Positions 1 through 11,400 of a stretch of DNA of 64,000 nucleotides are shown in pieces (the stretch's first letter is position 1; every line of letters begins with the position of its first letter). Both the position numbers and the translations under genes were made by a program. The stretch comes from Spiroplasma clarkii (GTDB taxonomy: Bacteria > Bacillota_I > Bacilli_A > Mycoplasmatales > Mycoplasmataceae). The stretch spans positions 1,116,001 to 1,180,000 of the forward strand of contig NZ_CP024870.1 in the NCBI RefSeq assembly GCF_002795265.1, read 5' to 3'. The notes under the pieces were generated by a model. It was not told where the DNA came from, searched no databases, and worked only from the letters and a program-made list of their open reading frames with translations.

Positions 1-1823
1 CTATTTAAAAACTCTGGTCTAAAGAATTTTTTCAAAGTTTCAGTAATAACTGATTCATCAATTAATTCTGGCTCAGTTGATGACAAGTACTCTGCTGCAA
101 TATTTGAAGTCATAATAATAATGGTGTTTTTAAAGTCAATGGTTTTTCCCAAAGAATCTGTAATTCTTCCATCATCTAGAATTTGTAATAATACATTAAA
201 CACATCTGGATGTGCTTTTTCAACCTCATCAAACAAGACAATGGCATAAGGTTGGCGACGAACTGCTTCAGTTAATCTACCACCTTTTTCATAACCAACA
301 TAACCAGGAGGAGAACCAATTAGTTTAGAAACTGATTGACGTTCCATGTATTCGCTCATATCAAAGCGAATCATTTTTTTCTCACTACTGAATAATGCTC
401 TTGCTAAACTACGAGCCACTTCAGTTTTTCCAACCCCTGTTGGTCCTAAGAATAAGAAACTTCCAATTGGTTTAGATGGATCTTTAATTCCACTTCTACT
501 TCTTAAAATTGCATCTGACACTACACTGATAGCTTCAGGTTGACCTTTAACCATTTTTTTCAAGTTTGTGCCTAATCCCATTAGTCGTTCACGATCTGAT
601 TCCATTAGGTTTTCTACTGGAATACCAGTTCATCTACCTATAATTGTTGTGATTTCTTTTTCAGTAACTTCTTCTGACATTAATTTGTTATGACTTTTCT
701 TTTCTTCCTCTTTTAATTTTTTTTCAATAGCAGGTAATAGTGAATACTGAATTTCTCCAGCTCTTTCATACTTACCATTTGATTGAGCAGAATCTAACTC
801 AATTTTTAGTTGATTTAATGATGAACGTAATTTATTTACTTTATCATGTTCATTTTTTTCATTTTCTCAACGGGTATTCAAATCAGATTGTTTCACCTTT
901 AGTTTTGATAGTTCTGCTTCATTTAATTTCAAACGATCTTTTGACTTTTCATCAGTTTCTTTACTCAAAGCAGCACGCTCAATTTCAAGTTGCATAACTT
1001 TTCTATTGATGTGATCTAACTCAGTTGGGACTGAGGCAAGCTCAGTTTTAATAGTAGCACTAGCTTCATCAACTAAATCAATTGCTTTATCTGGTAAAAA
1101 ACGGTCTGAAATGTAACGATCACTTAATTGGGCTGCAGCCACCAAAGCATTATCATGAATTCTCACTCCATGGTAGGCCTCATATTTTTCTTTCAAACCC
1201 CTTAATATTGAAATTGTTTCACTAACTGTTGGTTCAGAAATTAGCACTTTTTGAAAACGTCTTTCTAAAGCAGCATCTTTTTCAATAAATTCTCGATATT
1301 CATTTAGGGTTGTAGCTCCAATTGCTTTTAAACCACCTCGAGCAAGGGCAGGTTTTAATAGATTAGAAACATCCATTCCTCCACCAGCACCAGTTTTACC
1401 AGCACCAACAATCAGGTGTAATTCATCAATAAATAAGATGATTTCACCTTGTTCTTTTTGAATGGCATTGACAATTCCTTTTACCCTACCTTCATACTCT
1501 CCTAAATAACTAGCTCCAGCCATAACACTTCCCATATCTAATTCTAGGATTTTTTTGTTTTTTAAGTTACTTGGAACATCTCCTTTAACAATTCTTTGAG
1601 CTAAACCTTCTGCAATTGCAGTTTTACCAACTCCTGGTTCTCCAATTAAGACAGGATTGTTTTTGGTTTTTCGGCTCAAAATACGAATCACTCTCATAAT
1701 TTCATCATCTCTACCAATAATTGGGTCCATCTTTCCATCTTTGGCTACCTTAGTTAAATCTCTTGTATATTTTGCCAAAATATCTGGATCGTTGCTTGGA
1801 TCTGGTTTTTGATTAAATTCCAT
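1..1823 (-). CDS. clpB: ATP-dependent chaperone ClpB, 3' end outside window
   Basis: Disaggregase that threads aggregated proteins through a hexameric double AAA+ ring, normally with DnaK. The N-terminal substrate domain is absent: the protein starts almost directly at the first AAA+ module, as known for some mycoplasma ClpB. Visible in order: Walker A GEPGVGKT (residues 61-68), Walker B ILFIDELH, the coiled-coil middle domain, second Walker [19 protein letters not shown] pore-loop region and [11 protein letters not shown]. The reading ends at FRPEFLNR at base 1, so roughly the last hundred residues lie outside. An in-frame TGA near 867 encodes Trp. Start ATG at 1823 has an AAAGGGGG ribosome site and lies just downstream of a CIRCE-like operator, so heat-shock control by HrcA is expected. 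Confidence 0.97.
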
Positions 1824-1842
1824 AATTGTACCCCCTTTATAA

Positions 1843-1869
1843 TTAGCACTCTCAATGTTTAATTGCTAA
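1843..1869 (-). promoter_or_regulatory. CIRCE-like HrcA operator of clpB
   Basis: TTAGCACTC, nine spacer bases, AATTGCTAA. The first arm is identical to the CIRCE consensus; the second matches GAGTGCTAA at 7 of 9 positions. It lies between the -10 element and the clpB start, the usual place for HrcA repression. No hrcA gene is in this window. Confidence 0.85.
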
Positions 1870-1876
1870 TAATTTT

Positions 1877-1904
1877 ATTATATAAAAAAAAATAGCAAAG
1901 TCAA
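1877..1904 (-). promoter_or_regulatory. clpB promoter (-35/-10)
   Basis: On the minus strand TTGACT (1904-1899), a 16-base spacer and TATAAT (1882-1877), directly upstream of the CIRCE operator. A near-consensus housekeeping sigma promoter. Confidence 0.75.
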
Positions 1905-1969
1905 CTTTTAAGCGCTAAAAATTAAAAAATCTGACTGAAAATTGGCTTTGAACTCAGGACAGTAGATAA

Positions 1970-1996
1970 TAAAAAAACCAAGTTAAACTTGGTTTT
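1970..1996 (-). terminator. Intrinsic terminator of the 245-aa gene
   Basis: Inverted repeat AAAACCAAGTT / AACTTGGTTTT followed on the minus strand by a T run. The TAA of the upstream gene (1983-1985) is inside the hairpin. Confidence 0.85.
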
Positions 1997-2720
1997 CAAT
2001 AATGTTTTGTCTAATTAACCTAGAAATAATCTGGCTAACAGTGGCTTGTTTAAGTTTTTTAAAATGATATTTTTGGCCGGTTGCTTCAAACTTAATGGTT
2101 TCTTTATAGAGTTTAAACATTGCAATAATGTTTTGAACACTCTTGTAGCTTTCTGGTTCAAAAGCACCCAAGTCAAGATCATCATAAAGTTTAGATTGGG
2201 AAATTTTTATAATTAGCTGTTTTTGTTTATAACTCAGTTTAAATCTATTATCCTCAACATTGATTAAATCTAGATTTAAATGTTTTACTAAGACATTTTC
2301 TTCTGAATTAATAACTTGTCTTTGTTTGTCTGACAAGTTAAATCAGATACTTGCATCAAAACGAATTTGATTCAGAAATAAACCTTGCACAATTTTTAAT
2401 TGATTTTTTTCAAAACAGCTACCAAGGTTTAATTGCTGTAATTTTAAGATTTTTTGAGTCAGATTTTCTAAGACAACTAACTCATATAGTAAAACAGGAT
2501 CTCTGGCAAATTCAAGAGAACATTGTTTTTTGATTTCATAAAAATTTGCTTCTCTAATTGCTGAATTAAGCAATTGTGAATATCTAGTTAAAATACCTGT
2601 CTGTGGCTGCGATTGCTGTTGACTGGCGTTTATTAAACCTAAAATGGGTTTAACCTTTCTTGCTCTGCGGTTCGTTATTAGAGAATGCATAGAATTACTT
2701 ATTTGAAGTTTTGATATCAT
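1983..2720 (-). CDS. Conserved hypothetical protein, 245 aa
   Basis: Open reading of 245 codons with TGA as Trp near residue 126 (ASI-W-FNL). I do not recognise the family. The protein is soluble, rich in Lys, Gln and Leu, without signal peptide or membrane segment. The C-terminal part (VSQIISRLIRQNIIENQV) looks like a helix-turn-helix-type end, but this is weak. It has a ribosome site (AAAGGAG) ahead of the ATG and its own terminator, so it may be monocistronic between clpB and hemW. Confidence 0.75.
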
Positions 2721-2799
2721 TGAGACAACTCCTTTAATTTAATCTACATTTAATTAATCGTAGTCATTTTAAAGAATTCGCCATTAATTTTAAATTTTT

Positions 2800-3906
2800 T
2801 TATAAAAAAGTGATTAAAATCTCATTCATAATGTTAAAACCCCTCTTAGTACACCTTAATCTCTTTGCAGAAATTTCTAAAAAACCCAGTTTGACTTGTT
2901 CAGTGATTTTTGCCTCATAAAAATCAAACATTTTTTTATTATCAGTTTGGGTTAAATCAATCCCATCAACCAATCTTAAGCCCATCATCAAAATTTGAAA
3001 ATAGTAGTCAGCTGTGCTTAATTTTTCAAATTCTTTTTTGTAATTTAAAACATTACCCTTATTTGAAGTTAAATAATACTGTCCATCAAGATACTCAAAT
3101 CCACTGGCTCCAACTCCAACTCCTGCAAACAAAGAGTTATTTCAATATGACAGATTGTGGACTGATTGCTTATTTGCTCTAGCATAATTTGAAATTTCAT
3201 AACGTTGGTAACCTAGTTTTTCTAAACCAGTATTTACTAAATCATCAAAAAGTTCATCATTGCCTGGTAAATTTAGTTTACGTTTTCCCCACACTGAACT
3301 TTCTTTCATAATCAATGAATACCAAGAAATATGATCTGGACATAATTTTTCAATCATTTGTAAATCTACTGCAATATCTGCAGAAGTTTGATCAAATAAG
3401 TTATACATTAAGTCTAGACTAATATTTTTAAAACCTAGACTTCTTGCTAGCAAATACATCTCAATGGCTTGGGTGTTATCATGAACTCGACCAATTTTTT
3501 TAAGCAGAGGATTTGAAAAAGTTTGCACTCCAATACTTAACCTATTGATATGGTATTTTTGGTACAACTCTAATTTTTCTTTGGTAATTGACTCAGGATT
3601 TAGTTCAATTGTAAATTCAAACCCAGTTTTTTTTACATACTGGCTCAACATTTCACATAATCTTGTTGATTGTTTAATATCCAAACAACTTGGAGTTCCT
3701 CCGCCAATGTAAATTGATTCAAGTTCATCCAAGCGCGAACCATAGTTTTGCAATTCTGCTGCTAGTAAATCCAAATACTGATCAATAGATTCTGCTTTTT
3801 TTGGTTTAATAACCTTGACAAAGTCACAATAAAAGCAAATATGTTCACAATATGGAATGTGAACATAAAGACTCTTAATTTGTTTTGTTTCTAAGTTAGA
3901 CTTCAT
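2800..3906 (-). CDS. hemW: HemW-like radical SAM protein
   Basis: 368 aa. Radical SAM motif CxxxCxxC is CEHICFYC (Cys20, Cys24, Cys27), followed by IGGGTPS, ELNPES and RLSIGVQTF, all typical of the HemW/HemN-like family. HemW binds a 4Fe-4S cluster and SAM and is a haem chaperone in some bacteria; an organism with no apparent haem pathway may use it differently, so the role is uncertain. Two in-frame TGA codons encode Trp near NLSY-W. The start ATG at 3906 lies within the last codons of the upstream membrane-protein gene (overlap 3891-3906), implying translational coupling. Confidence 0.93.
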
Positions 3907-5498
3907 GGTCTTAATGGTTTACCTTGTTTCTTCCTAATGATTAGTCAAGGAATAATAATAGCAATCAGAATTAATGCTAAAATCACAAGCATAATAATTA
4001 AACAAGTTCGATTTGCTCTCTTTTTAATTTCTCTGATTTCAGTTGGACTAATTGGTTCATGGTTATAGTACCCTGCAATATTGTTTTTTCTACTTCTTGT
4101 TGAAACAACGTTAAAAATATGGAAACCAAACATTGCAAAGAGAATAATGATATTGATGGTAATGTCTGTTTTGAATGATTTTAATGTTCCAATGGTTCAA
4201 AAGAAGAATTTAACTTCAGGCAGTACTCCTCTATCAATTGAACCTTGATACTGTCCTTGTAAAAAATACAAGATTCCTAAACAAATTGATCCTACAATGT
4301 AGGTTGCAAAAGCAATTCAGTTAACATAAACTTCTCGAGCAATCATGTTTTTGTAGTTTCGGATAATAAAATAGGGAATTGTTTCATAACCAGATTTTTG
4401 TTCATATAAGAATTTTGAAACTCCATTTGTTAGCAATGCCAGATCTGTTGTTGCTCAACCAAAACAAGCAATTGCTAATAGTAAAAAGAAAATTGAGGCA
4501 AATGGATACATTACACTCTCTTTTTTGATGCCCATAAATACTCCAGCTTCATTAGCATTATAATAAACTGCCAACATCAGTGAAGTTGCCACAATACCAA
4601 TAATTCCTGCAAACATTAGAAAAATGTTTCTGAATTTCTCACTTCTAATTTCTCTAACCATTGGTTTTTCAATTACCTTGGCTTTTTTATACTGAGAAGC
4701 ATAGCTATCACCATTATTGTGTTGGTAATTGTTGTATGGATTTGGTGCATAATTAACATTTTCTTCATAACCATAAGCACCATTAACAACATACCCTTGT
4801 GGTTGACCATAATTTTGATAAACTTGGTTTTGGTAAAATTGTTGATATTGGTTGCCTTGATAAGGACTTGCTTGTTGATAATTATTTGCATAAAAACTAT
4901 TATCATAATCAGCTGGCATTGTTGGTGGATTTTCATAAACCACCCCTGCATTCTGGTAATAAAATTCATTACCAGCTGGTTGCTGGTTTTCAACAGGTTG
5001 ATTTTGATAAATATGCGGATTGGGTTGATAATACCCTTGATTTGGTGCATTGTTTGCTAAACCTGGGTTATATAATTGTTGTTGGGGTACATAATTACTT
5101 AAACTTTGTTGTTGCACTTGTTGTTGAGGTTGGTATTGATTTTGATAAACATTTTGCTGTTGACCTCGTTGGGGTGCATAATTTGTTTGATAGGAATTTG
5201 TGGGAACATTATCAAGTCTAGGAGTTTGATTATCTCTATAGATTTCATTTTTTTCTCTTAAAATATCTCTTTGGTAACTTAATCTCTCATCTTGTGCAAA
5301 ATTTATTTGTTGTTGTTGAGGCATTTGTTGTTGAGGTTGAGGTTGATACCCTGGTTGCAAGTTATTGACATGACTTGCTTGCATCATATTATTATTTTGA
5401 TGATTTGGTAAATTCTGAATGTTTTGAACACCAAAATTGTCACCCTGAGGTTGACTGTTTGTCTTATTGTCTTTTCCTAATAATCCAAAAAATGCCAT
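3891..5498 (-). CDS. Membrane protein with long Q/N-rich N-terminal domain
   Basis: 535 aa when TGA is read as Trp. Residues about 10-260 are extremely rich in Gln, Asn, Tyr and Pro. The second half carries about five hydrophobic segments (for example FRNIFLMFAGIIGIVATS, FASIFFLLLAIACFGW and LIIMLVILALILIAIII), with a basic tail. Start chosen at ATG 5498 because AGGGAGG precedes it; an upstream in-frame start at 5525 has no such site. It may belong to the mollicute MSC_0882-type membrane proteins, but that is recall and not provable here. It overlaps hemW by 16 bases and follows a single-span small protein by 36 bases. Function unknown. Confidence 0.85.
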
Positions 5499-5534
5499 AT
5501 TACTTGCCTCCCTTAATAGGGACAAAATAGCTAT

Positions 5535-5798
5535 TTACTTGGTTGATTTCCTAATTTTTTTAATTTGCCCAATTTCAACTTCAAAGTCATTTCTTAGGTC
5601 TTCAAACTTTTCTAACCTTAAAAATTCTTTGCTGTCAACTTCTTGATTATCAAAAATATAATTTTTGCCCTTATTTAAGAAAATCAAAATGTAAATTGTA
5701 AAAGCAATTAGTGCAATAAACATAAATACCAAAAGAATGCTTCATAATGGTATCTCCACATCTAAAACTATGAATTTAAGATCTGAAACTGCAAGCAC
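5535..5798 (-). CDS. Small single-span membrane protein, about 87 aa
   Basis: Hydrophobic N-terminal stretch (ILLVFMFIALIAFTIYILIF) followed by a charged cytoplasmic tail; no recognised domain. One in-frame TGA near residue 19 is read as Trp. Start is uncertain: GTG at 5798 is chosen because AGGTGA lies five bases upstream. Later GTG and TTG starts are possible. It is 36 bases upstream of the Q/N-rich membrane protein on the same strand and probably cotranscribed. Confidence 0.6.
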
Positions 5799-6034
5799 GA
5801 AAATCACCTAACTTTTTGCCCATATGTGAATGTAAATTTTTGCCCCATCTACTATTCAAAGATATAATACCACAAACTCAACTGTAATTTCTACATTTTT
5901 GATTAGAATTCTCCACTTTTATCTAAATAAAAATAACAATAAGTGGTTAAGAAGTAAAAAAATATCTGTTCGAATTCACTGACTTGCTATATTTTACCCT
6001 AATAAGTCAATGATTTTATCTGTTTTTTAAATCA

Positions 6035-6064
6035 ATAAAAAATAACTAGTTTGACTAGTTATTT
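6035..6064 (-). terminator. Intrinsic terminator of the acidic 163-aa gene
   Basis: AATAACTAG / CTAGTTATT hairpin at 6041-6063 followed on the minus strand by TTTTTT, directly after the TAA at 6064. Confidence 0.85.
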
Positions 6065-6555
6065 TACATTCAGTTTGCAACAAGTGCATCAATAATGTCA
6101 TTTTTCCATTCAAGCACATCTAAATCATTTGAAAAGAAGTCAATAAATTGATCTCTAAAAGTAATTATTAATTCTATTGAGAATTCTTTACTGTCAATAT
6201 CTAACTCATTAATTTTTTCCAACAATGGTTGAGGGTAACTTGGATTAAAGGCAATAGATTCAACACAATCTTCTGCAAAATCAATAGCATTGTCTTCACT
6301 TTCTAAAGCACCTAATAAGGTTGTAAAGATTTCTTCTTTACCAATATCAGCTTTTTTAACTATTTGTGCAATTGCTTTTGGTTCCAATTCTTTATTTGCA
6401 GGATTTTCAAATGCTTTTTCAATTTCTTCACCAAATAATAAAACGGCAAAGTAAACACTCATCCCTGAAATTAGTTCCTCAAACATTAGGTCAACAACTT
6501 CATCTGCAGCATTATCAAGGTAATCAGAAATGTCTTTGGCTTGTTTATCTGTCAT
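6064..6555 (-). CDS. Acidic hypothetical protein, 163 aa
   Basis: Very acidic, mostly helical-looking protein without signal peptide. I do not recognise the family. The apparent end at a TGA (6070) is Trp; two codons later TAA closes the gene inside a terminator hairpin. Ribosome site AAAGAGGAGA precedes the ATG. Monocistronic by layout. The 265 bases between it and the small membrane protein at 5,535-5,798 hold only the terminator and AT-rich sequence. Confidence 0.75.
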
Positions 6556-6679
6556 AATTATGTCTCCTCTTTAATTTTTCCTAATATGAGTATACCCCAA
6601 TCTAAATTGATTTCTTAAAAAGATTAATAAATTAAGAATAATTCACATTAATTTTTACAAATATCTTTATTAAATCTAT

Positions 6680-7411
6680 TTAACTTTGATATTTTTTTGG
6701 CATTGGAGCTGATGTTCTTTTGTGCTCAGAAATTTTATGTAAGTGCTCAATTCTAACTTTTACATCAACAGCTACAGCTTTACCACTTAAATAATCATCA
6801 ATTAAATCATAACTAAAACCAATTTCACTTTCATCAGTTTGATCAGACCATAACCCTGCAGTTGGAGCACGGTTAATGATAATTTCAGGAACATTTAATA
6901 GTTTAGCAGCTTCACGAACTTGAGATTTTAACAGATGTACTAGTGGTAATAAATCAACTCCTCCATCTCCAAATTTAGTAAAATACCCAATGTGTCATTC
7001 ATCAGCATTATCTGTACCTAAAACCAAAGCATTATTTGATTGAGCTAAGGCATATAAAGAAGTCATACGTAAACGAGCCTTAGTATTTGCTAATGCAAGT
7101 TGAGTTAGCTTGCTACCACTTGCTTTTAAAGTTGCAACCATAGCTGCAAATGGTGCTTTTAAATCAACCACTAAGTTTTTTAATTGCAGTTGTTCTACTA
7201 ATTGTTCTTTACAAGTATTGTCCAAATCACTTGATTCACAGGGCATTCATACTGTTAAGTAACTATTTGGGAAGGCTTTTTTTGCCAAGGCTGCCACAAC
7301 AGCTGAATCAATTCCACCGCTAACCCCAACAATGACTCCAGTTTGACCACTTTTTTTCACTTCTACTTGTAACCATTCAACTAAATAATCTAAATATTTT
7401 GCTAAACTCAT
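6680..7411 (-). CDS. nadE: NH3-dependent NAD+ synthetase
   Basis: 243 aa. Makes NAD+ from deamido-NAD+, ATP and ammonia. PP-loop SGGIDS at residues 31-36, then ANTKARLRM, LVLGTDNADEW and FTKFGDGGVDLLPLVHLLKSQV, all diagnostic of NadE. Length fits the ammonia-dependent form without a glutaminase domain. Several Trp are TGA-coded. Start ATG 7411 follows a TAAAGGAGAA site. Divergent from ogt across 136 bases. Confidence 0.97.
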
Positions 7412-7517
7412 ACTTATTTCTCCTTTAAAAACTTAAATTAATTATATCTCTAATCAAGAAGCAATCATAAAAAAACTAAAAAAAATGGTAAATCACTCAT
7501 AAAAGTTTATTTTTAGA

Positions 7518-7523
7518 TATAAT
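7518..7523 (+). promoter_or_regulatory. Probable -10 element of ogt
   Basis: TATAAT 25 bases ahead of the ogt start, in the nadE-ogt divergent gap. No convincing -35 is visible. Confidence 0.5.
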
Positions 7524-7547
7524 TGAAGTGAAAGTCGGGTTATTTAA

Positions 7548-8054
7548 ATGCAAACAAAAATTATAAACTACAAATCATTTCAAACTAATAACTTAAATCT
7601 TTGTGTTGGTTATTGTGAAAACAAAGTAATTTACTTAGGAGATCATAGCTCAGATTTAAAGCAACTCTTTGCCAAGAAAAATTATGTTTTTAATGAAGAT
7701 CCCCATCTGGATTTAACTCAGATTTTAAATATTTTAAATCAGTTCTTTCAAGGGCAACCTGTTGATAAGTATGTAACTGAGTTTATGTTAATTGGTACTC
7801 CCTTTCAACAAAAAGTTTGAAGAACTTTAGCAAGATTAAGTTGAGGAAAAACTCAAACTTATGGGGAATTAGCAGCCAGCATCCAAAAACCCAAGGCTGT
7901 GCGAGCAGTTGCTAGTGCAGTTGGTAAAAATCCAATTTTTTTGTTAATTCCTTGCCACAGAATTATTGGGAAACAAAGTCAACTAAAATTTAGGGGTGGT
8001 AGTGCCTTAAAATTACAACTTTTAAATAATGAGGGTGTCTTTCTGTCAAAATAA
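7548..8054 (+). CDS. ogt: Methylated-DNA--protein-cysteine methyltransferase
   Basis: 168 aa. Suicide repair enzyme that moves the alkyl group from O6-alkylguanine to its own cysteine. The C-terminal half shows GTPFQQKVWRTL, YGELAA, RAVASAVGKNP and the active-site PCHRI with Cys136, then the FRGG region. Two Trp are TGA-coded, and the second lies inside the conserved core, which strongly supports code 4. One of the few plus-strand genes here; ends in a terminator shared with the convergent membrane protein. Confidence 0.96.
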
Positions 8055-8055
8055 G

Positions 8056-8083
8056 AAATCTCCAACCATTAAGTTGGAGATTT
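8056..8083. terminator. Bidirectional terminator between ogt and 277-aa membrane protein
   Basis: AAATCTCCAAC / GTTGGAGATTT, 11-bp perfect stem with a six-base loop. The TAA of the minus-strand gene (8069-8071) sits in the loop region. Confidence 0.85.
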
Positions 8084-8902
8084 GCTGTTTTGTTCGATAG
8101 TTTTTTCACCTTGGTTTGCTGCTTTTTTAGAATCAAGTTTTTTGGTTAATAAGCATAATTGTGTAACTCCAATGGCAATCCCATAAATTACAATAATAGC
8201 CACAAATAACAATGATCATGCCAATCCTGGATTTACATAAGGATTTAAAACCTTATATGAATTTCATCAAACTAATGTTCCTGAATCAAAAGCAAAACCA
8301 TGCACTTCAACATAAATTGCTAGACGAATTCAACCATAAATTACTCATGCCATTGGTAAAATTAACACATAATAACTCTTATAAATTAAGTAGTTTTTAA
8401 AATCAATTTTCTCATATTTGGCAAAGAAACCTAATAATACAAAGACAATTGCTGGAGCAATTAGGTGAATATTTACAGTTACTATATTTTTCATTCAAGA
8501 ATTAGTAAAAATAAACCCTTCCCCTTTTACTAGTTGTAAAAAAACATCTGGTCAAAAGACAAGTGCCACCACAACACTGTAAGTAGCTAAGTTAATAATA
8601 TTGAAAAAGTACTTTTCAAATTCAGACTTTTCATTTTTAAATGCAAGTCTCCCCAAAAAGACAATTCCGTAAAGTACGCAATACAATGCATACCAATTAG
8701 TAAACGCCACAAACATTCAAGCAAACAATTGATCTACTGTATATAAACTTGGTCCAGCAGCAGTTGGTTTAAAGTAATCATAGTGCATCAAACGATCAGT
8801 GGCATCAAAAATAATCCCACTAATTGGAAAGAAGATTAATAGTCCCATTAAAACCAATAATGAGATTTTAATACTCTTTTTATAACTTGACAATTTATAC
8901 AT
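8069..8902 (-). CDS. Multi-span membrane protein, possibly Pr6Pr/FAR-17a-like
   Basis: 277 aa with about six to seven hydrophobic segments and a charged Lys/Glu tail. Motif NIVTVNIHLIAPAIVFVLLG followed by YVLILPMAWVIYGWIRLA resembles the pattern of the FAR-17a/AIG1 (Pr6Pr) membrane family; similarity is by eye only. Start ATG 8902 chosen for its AGAAGGGGG site; an in-frame extension upstream lacks one and would run into the obg end. Another protein at 44,526-45,278 carries a similar TVNHYIIPL motif. Confidence 0.75.
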
Positions 8903-8981
8903 TTCATTCCCCCTTCTAAAAATTATATCAAATTTTTGTTTTAACACTAAAATATTGCAAATAATTTTGAGTGAAAATGAC

Positions 8982-10274
8982 TTAGTCCATTCATTCCAAT
9001 TCAATATCAAAGATACGCACATAATCACCTTTTTGTGCACCTTTTTCACGTAAGGTATCATAGACACCAAGTTTTTTTAACTTTTCATTAAACAATAGCA
9101 AATTGTCATCAGTTGAAATTGGTGTTTTTTGATAAACTTTTAAAACATCAGCTCCACTAACACTTCAACGACCATTACCCAAGTTTTTAACCTGGACATC
9201 TTTAGTATCACCTTCAAATTTGTAAACTTTATAACCAATTGCCACATCATCATTAATTAGTCATAAAGGTTCATCTTTAACTTGTTCTAAAGCATCACCA
9301 ATGGTTAACAATAATTTTTCAATATTTTGTTTTTTTAAACCAGAGATTTCTACAATCAATTTGTTTGGATACTTTTCTTTAAAATAAAGCACATTGATTT
9401 GAGCTTCATCTAAGTCAATTTTATTAGCCACAATTATTTCAAATCTTTTGTCTAAGTTTAAATTATATTCTTTTAATTCATGTTTAATTAATTCATAATT
9501 TTGGACCACATCTTCAGTTCCATAATTTCCTGACATATCAATAACATGACAAATAATGCGACACCTTTCAATATGTCTTAAAAACTCATGCCCTAACCCT
9601 TTCCCTAAACTTGCCCCAGCAATCAATCCAGGTAAATCTGCCACAGTAAAAGTTCGCCCACTTTTATCACGACTGACACCTAATTGTGGGTTAATTGTTG
9701 TAAATGGATAATCTGCCACTTCTGGTTTTGAATTTGAAATAGCTCTCAGAAGTGTTGATTTTCCAGCATTTGGTAAACCAACAAACCCAACATCTGCTAA
9801 GACTTTTAACTCAGCTTTTATGTTAATTTCAATTGCTGGATCACCTGCTTCAAAAATTGTTGGAGCCTTATTTCTTGAATTAGCAAAGCGAGCATTCCCT
9901 CTGCCCCCTCTACCACCAATTGCTAACACTTGGGTTTGATCATTTTCAATAAAATCTGCTAGTAATTTATTAGACTGAGCATCATACAAAACTGTTCCAA
10001 CAGGAACTTTAATGATGACATCTTTACCATTTTTCCCATGCATATTTTTAATATCACCTTTAAAACCATCTTGAGCTGCATAAAATTTTTGCAACTTTAA
10101 ATCCAAAAGTGATGATTTACCTTCATCAGCTACAAAAATGACATCGCCGCCTTTGCCGCCATCTCCTCCATTCGGACCTCCATCTGGAACATAAAGTTCA
10201 TGACGAAATGAGACAGCTCCATCGCCGCCTTTGCCTGATTTGATATTAAAATAAGCTAAATCTACAAATTTCAT
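8982..10274 (-). CDS. obg: GTPase Obg/CgtA
   Basis: 430 aa. Ribosome-assembly and stress GTPase. Glycine-rich Obg fold at residues 1-158 (GGDGGKGGDV, GGRGGRGNARF), G domain with GLPNAGKS, DLPG and NKID, and a C-terminal OCT domain ending VRIFDIELEWMD. TGA codons at PL-W-LI and LE-W-M encode Trp; reading TGA as stop would cut off the OCT domain. Upstream neighbour is a small double-CxxC protein 20 bases away, so the two are likely one transcript. Confidence 0.97.
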
Positions 10275-10294
10275 TTTACTTCCTCATCTCTGTG

Positions 10295-10642
10295 TTATTG
10301 CTCTGCAACTGTTGAAATTTGAATCTCTCCATCAATTAATTGCTGATAACAATTATCACAAGCAAATGTTGGTACACCAATTGAAGCATTATAATCATCA
10401 AACTCTTGTCAAGCATCAATTAATGGTGTTAAACTTGCTTCTAAATCATCATCTTCAATGTTGGGTTGCGATGCCAATATCTCTTGTGCTAAGGTTCCTA
10501 CAGTTTTTGGAGCATTGGTAACAACATAACCAATTTCATCAATACCACAAACTGAACAGGCAATCCCAAATAATTGAATCATAATATTTCTAGGATCTTC
10601 AAATTTTTTAAAGTCCTCTTGTTTGAATTCTGTTTTTTTCAT
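10295..10642 (-). CDS. Small double-CxxC protein, 115 aa
   Basis: Two CxxC pairs (CSVC near residue 30 and CDNC near residue 96) suggest a structural zinc site. No other recognised motif. One TGA-coded Trp near residue 78. Start ATG 10642 follows an AAAGGAAA site, and the gene precedes obg by 20 bases on the same strand, suggesting coexpression. Function unknown. Confidence 0.75.
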
Positions 10643-10705
10643 ACTATTTTCCTTTACACTAAACTCTTATAATATTAACATAGTTAGTTATAAATACACT
10701 AATTA

Positions 10706-10733
10706 AAAAGAATAACCTAGTTAGTTATTCTTT
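10706..10733 (-). terminator. Intrinsic terminator of the 204-aa membrane/coiled-coil gene
   Basis: AAAGAATAAC / GTTATTCTTT around a seven-base loop, followed on the minus strand by TTTTTAATT. Overlaps the TAA of the gene. Confidence 0.8.
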
Positions 10734-11339
10734 GATGGCTTTTAATTCATATAAATAATCTTTAAAGTGAACCATTTTTTCTCGCAGATTTGTTAGTATA
10801 GTAACAATCTTATCAATATAATTAGTGTCAATAGCTTTAACACCATTATCAATTATTTCACTTAATTGGTGATCAAACTGATTGCACAAAGCATTAAACT
10901 GTTTCACATATTTTGCTACTGCTTCTGCTTGTTCTTTTCAATAAGTGAACTCTTTTTCAAATTCACTGTCAATATCTTCAAGTTGCAAGGCACTGTAACG
11001 AAAGATTTCATTAATAATGTTAGAGCATTTAATTGCTGATACTTTTGAACGACTAATGTATTTTTGTAATCCACCAATTGCTTTAGTATTTAATTGCTCA
11101 ACTTTTGAAATTTCATCACTACTTGGTTCATCACCAAGTAGATCATCAATTTTATTTAAACAACTATCTAAATCAATATTTAAATTATAAAGTTCTCTAT
11201 CTTTGTGCTTTTTGACAAAAAACTTTGAATCTGAACGATAAATGTATCAAGCAAATAAAATAGATATAATGGCTGCAATTGCTCCAAGCAAACCTCCAAT
11301 TACATTTATGTACTCTGTTCAATGCACTGCTAACATCAT
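10725..11339 (-). CDS. N-terminally anchored helical protein, about 204 aa
   Basis: One N-terminal membrane span (VIGGLLGAIAAIISILFAW) followed by a long helical, charged cytoplasmic part without recognised domain. Tandem ATG codons (11339 and 11336) both lie behind CCAGGAGGTAA; either may be used. Trp at residues near 7, 30 and 133 are TGA-coded. Stands alone between two terminator-bounded units. Function unknown. Confidence 0.75.
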
Positions 11340-11400
11340 TTTACCTCCTGGACTTGTAATTTATTATACCAAAAAGCCAAATAATCTCTAAATGTTGTAG

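Noticed and set aside
867-869. TGA 'stop' inside clpB and similar apparent stops in most genes
   Set aside because: They fall at Trp positions of conserved proteins (ClpB, Obg, NadE, Ogt, Pgm, RecA), so UGA is Trp and the genes were joined.
4673-5221. Long open frames on both strands inside the Q/N-rich gene
   Set aside because: They are by-products of the low-complexity repeat; no ribosome sites, unlikely composition.
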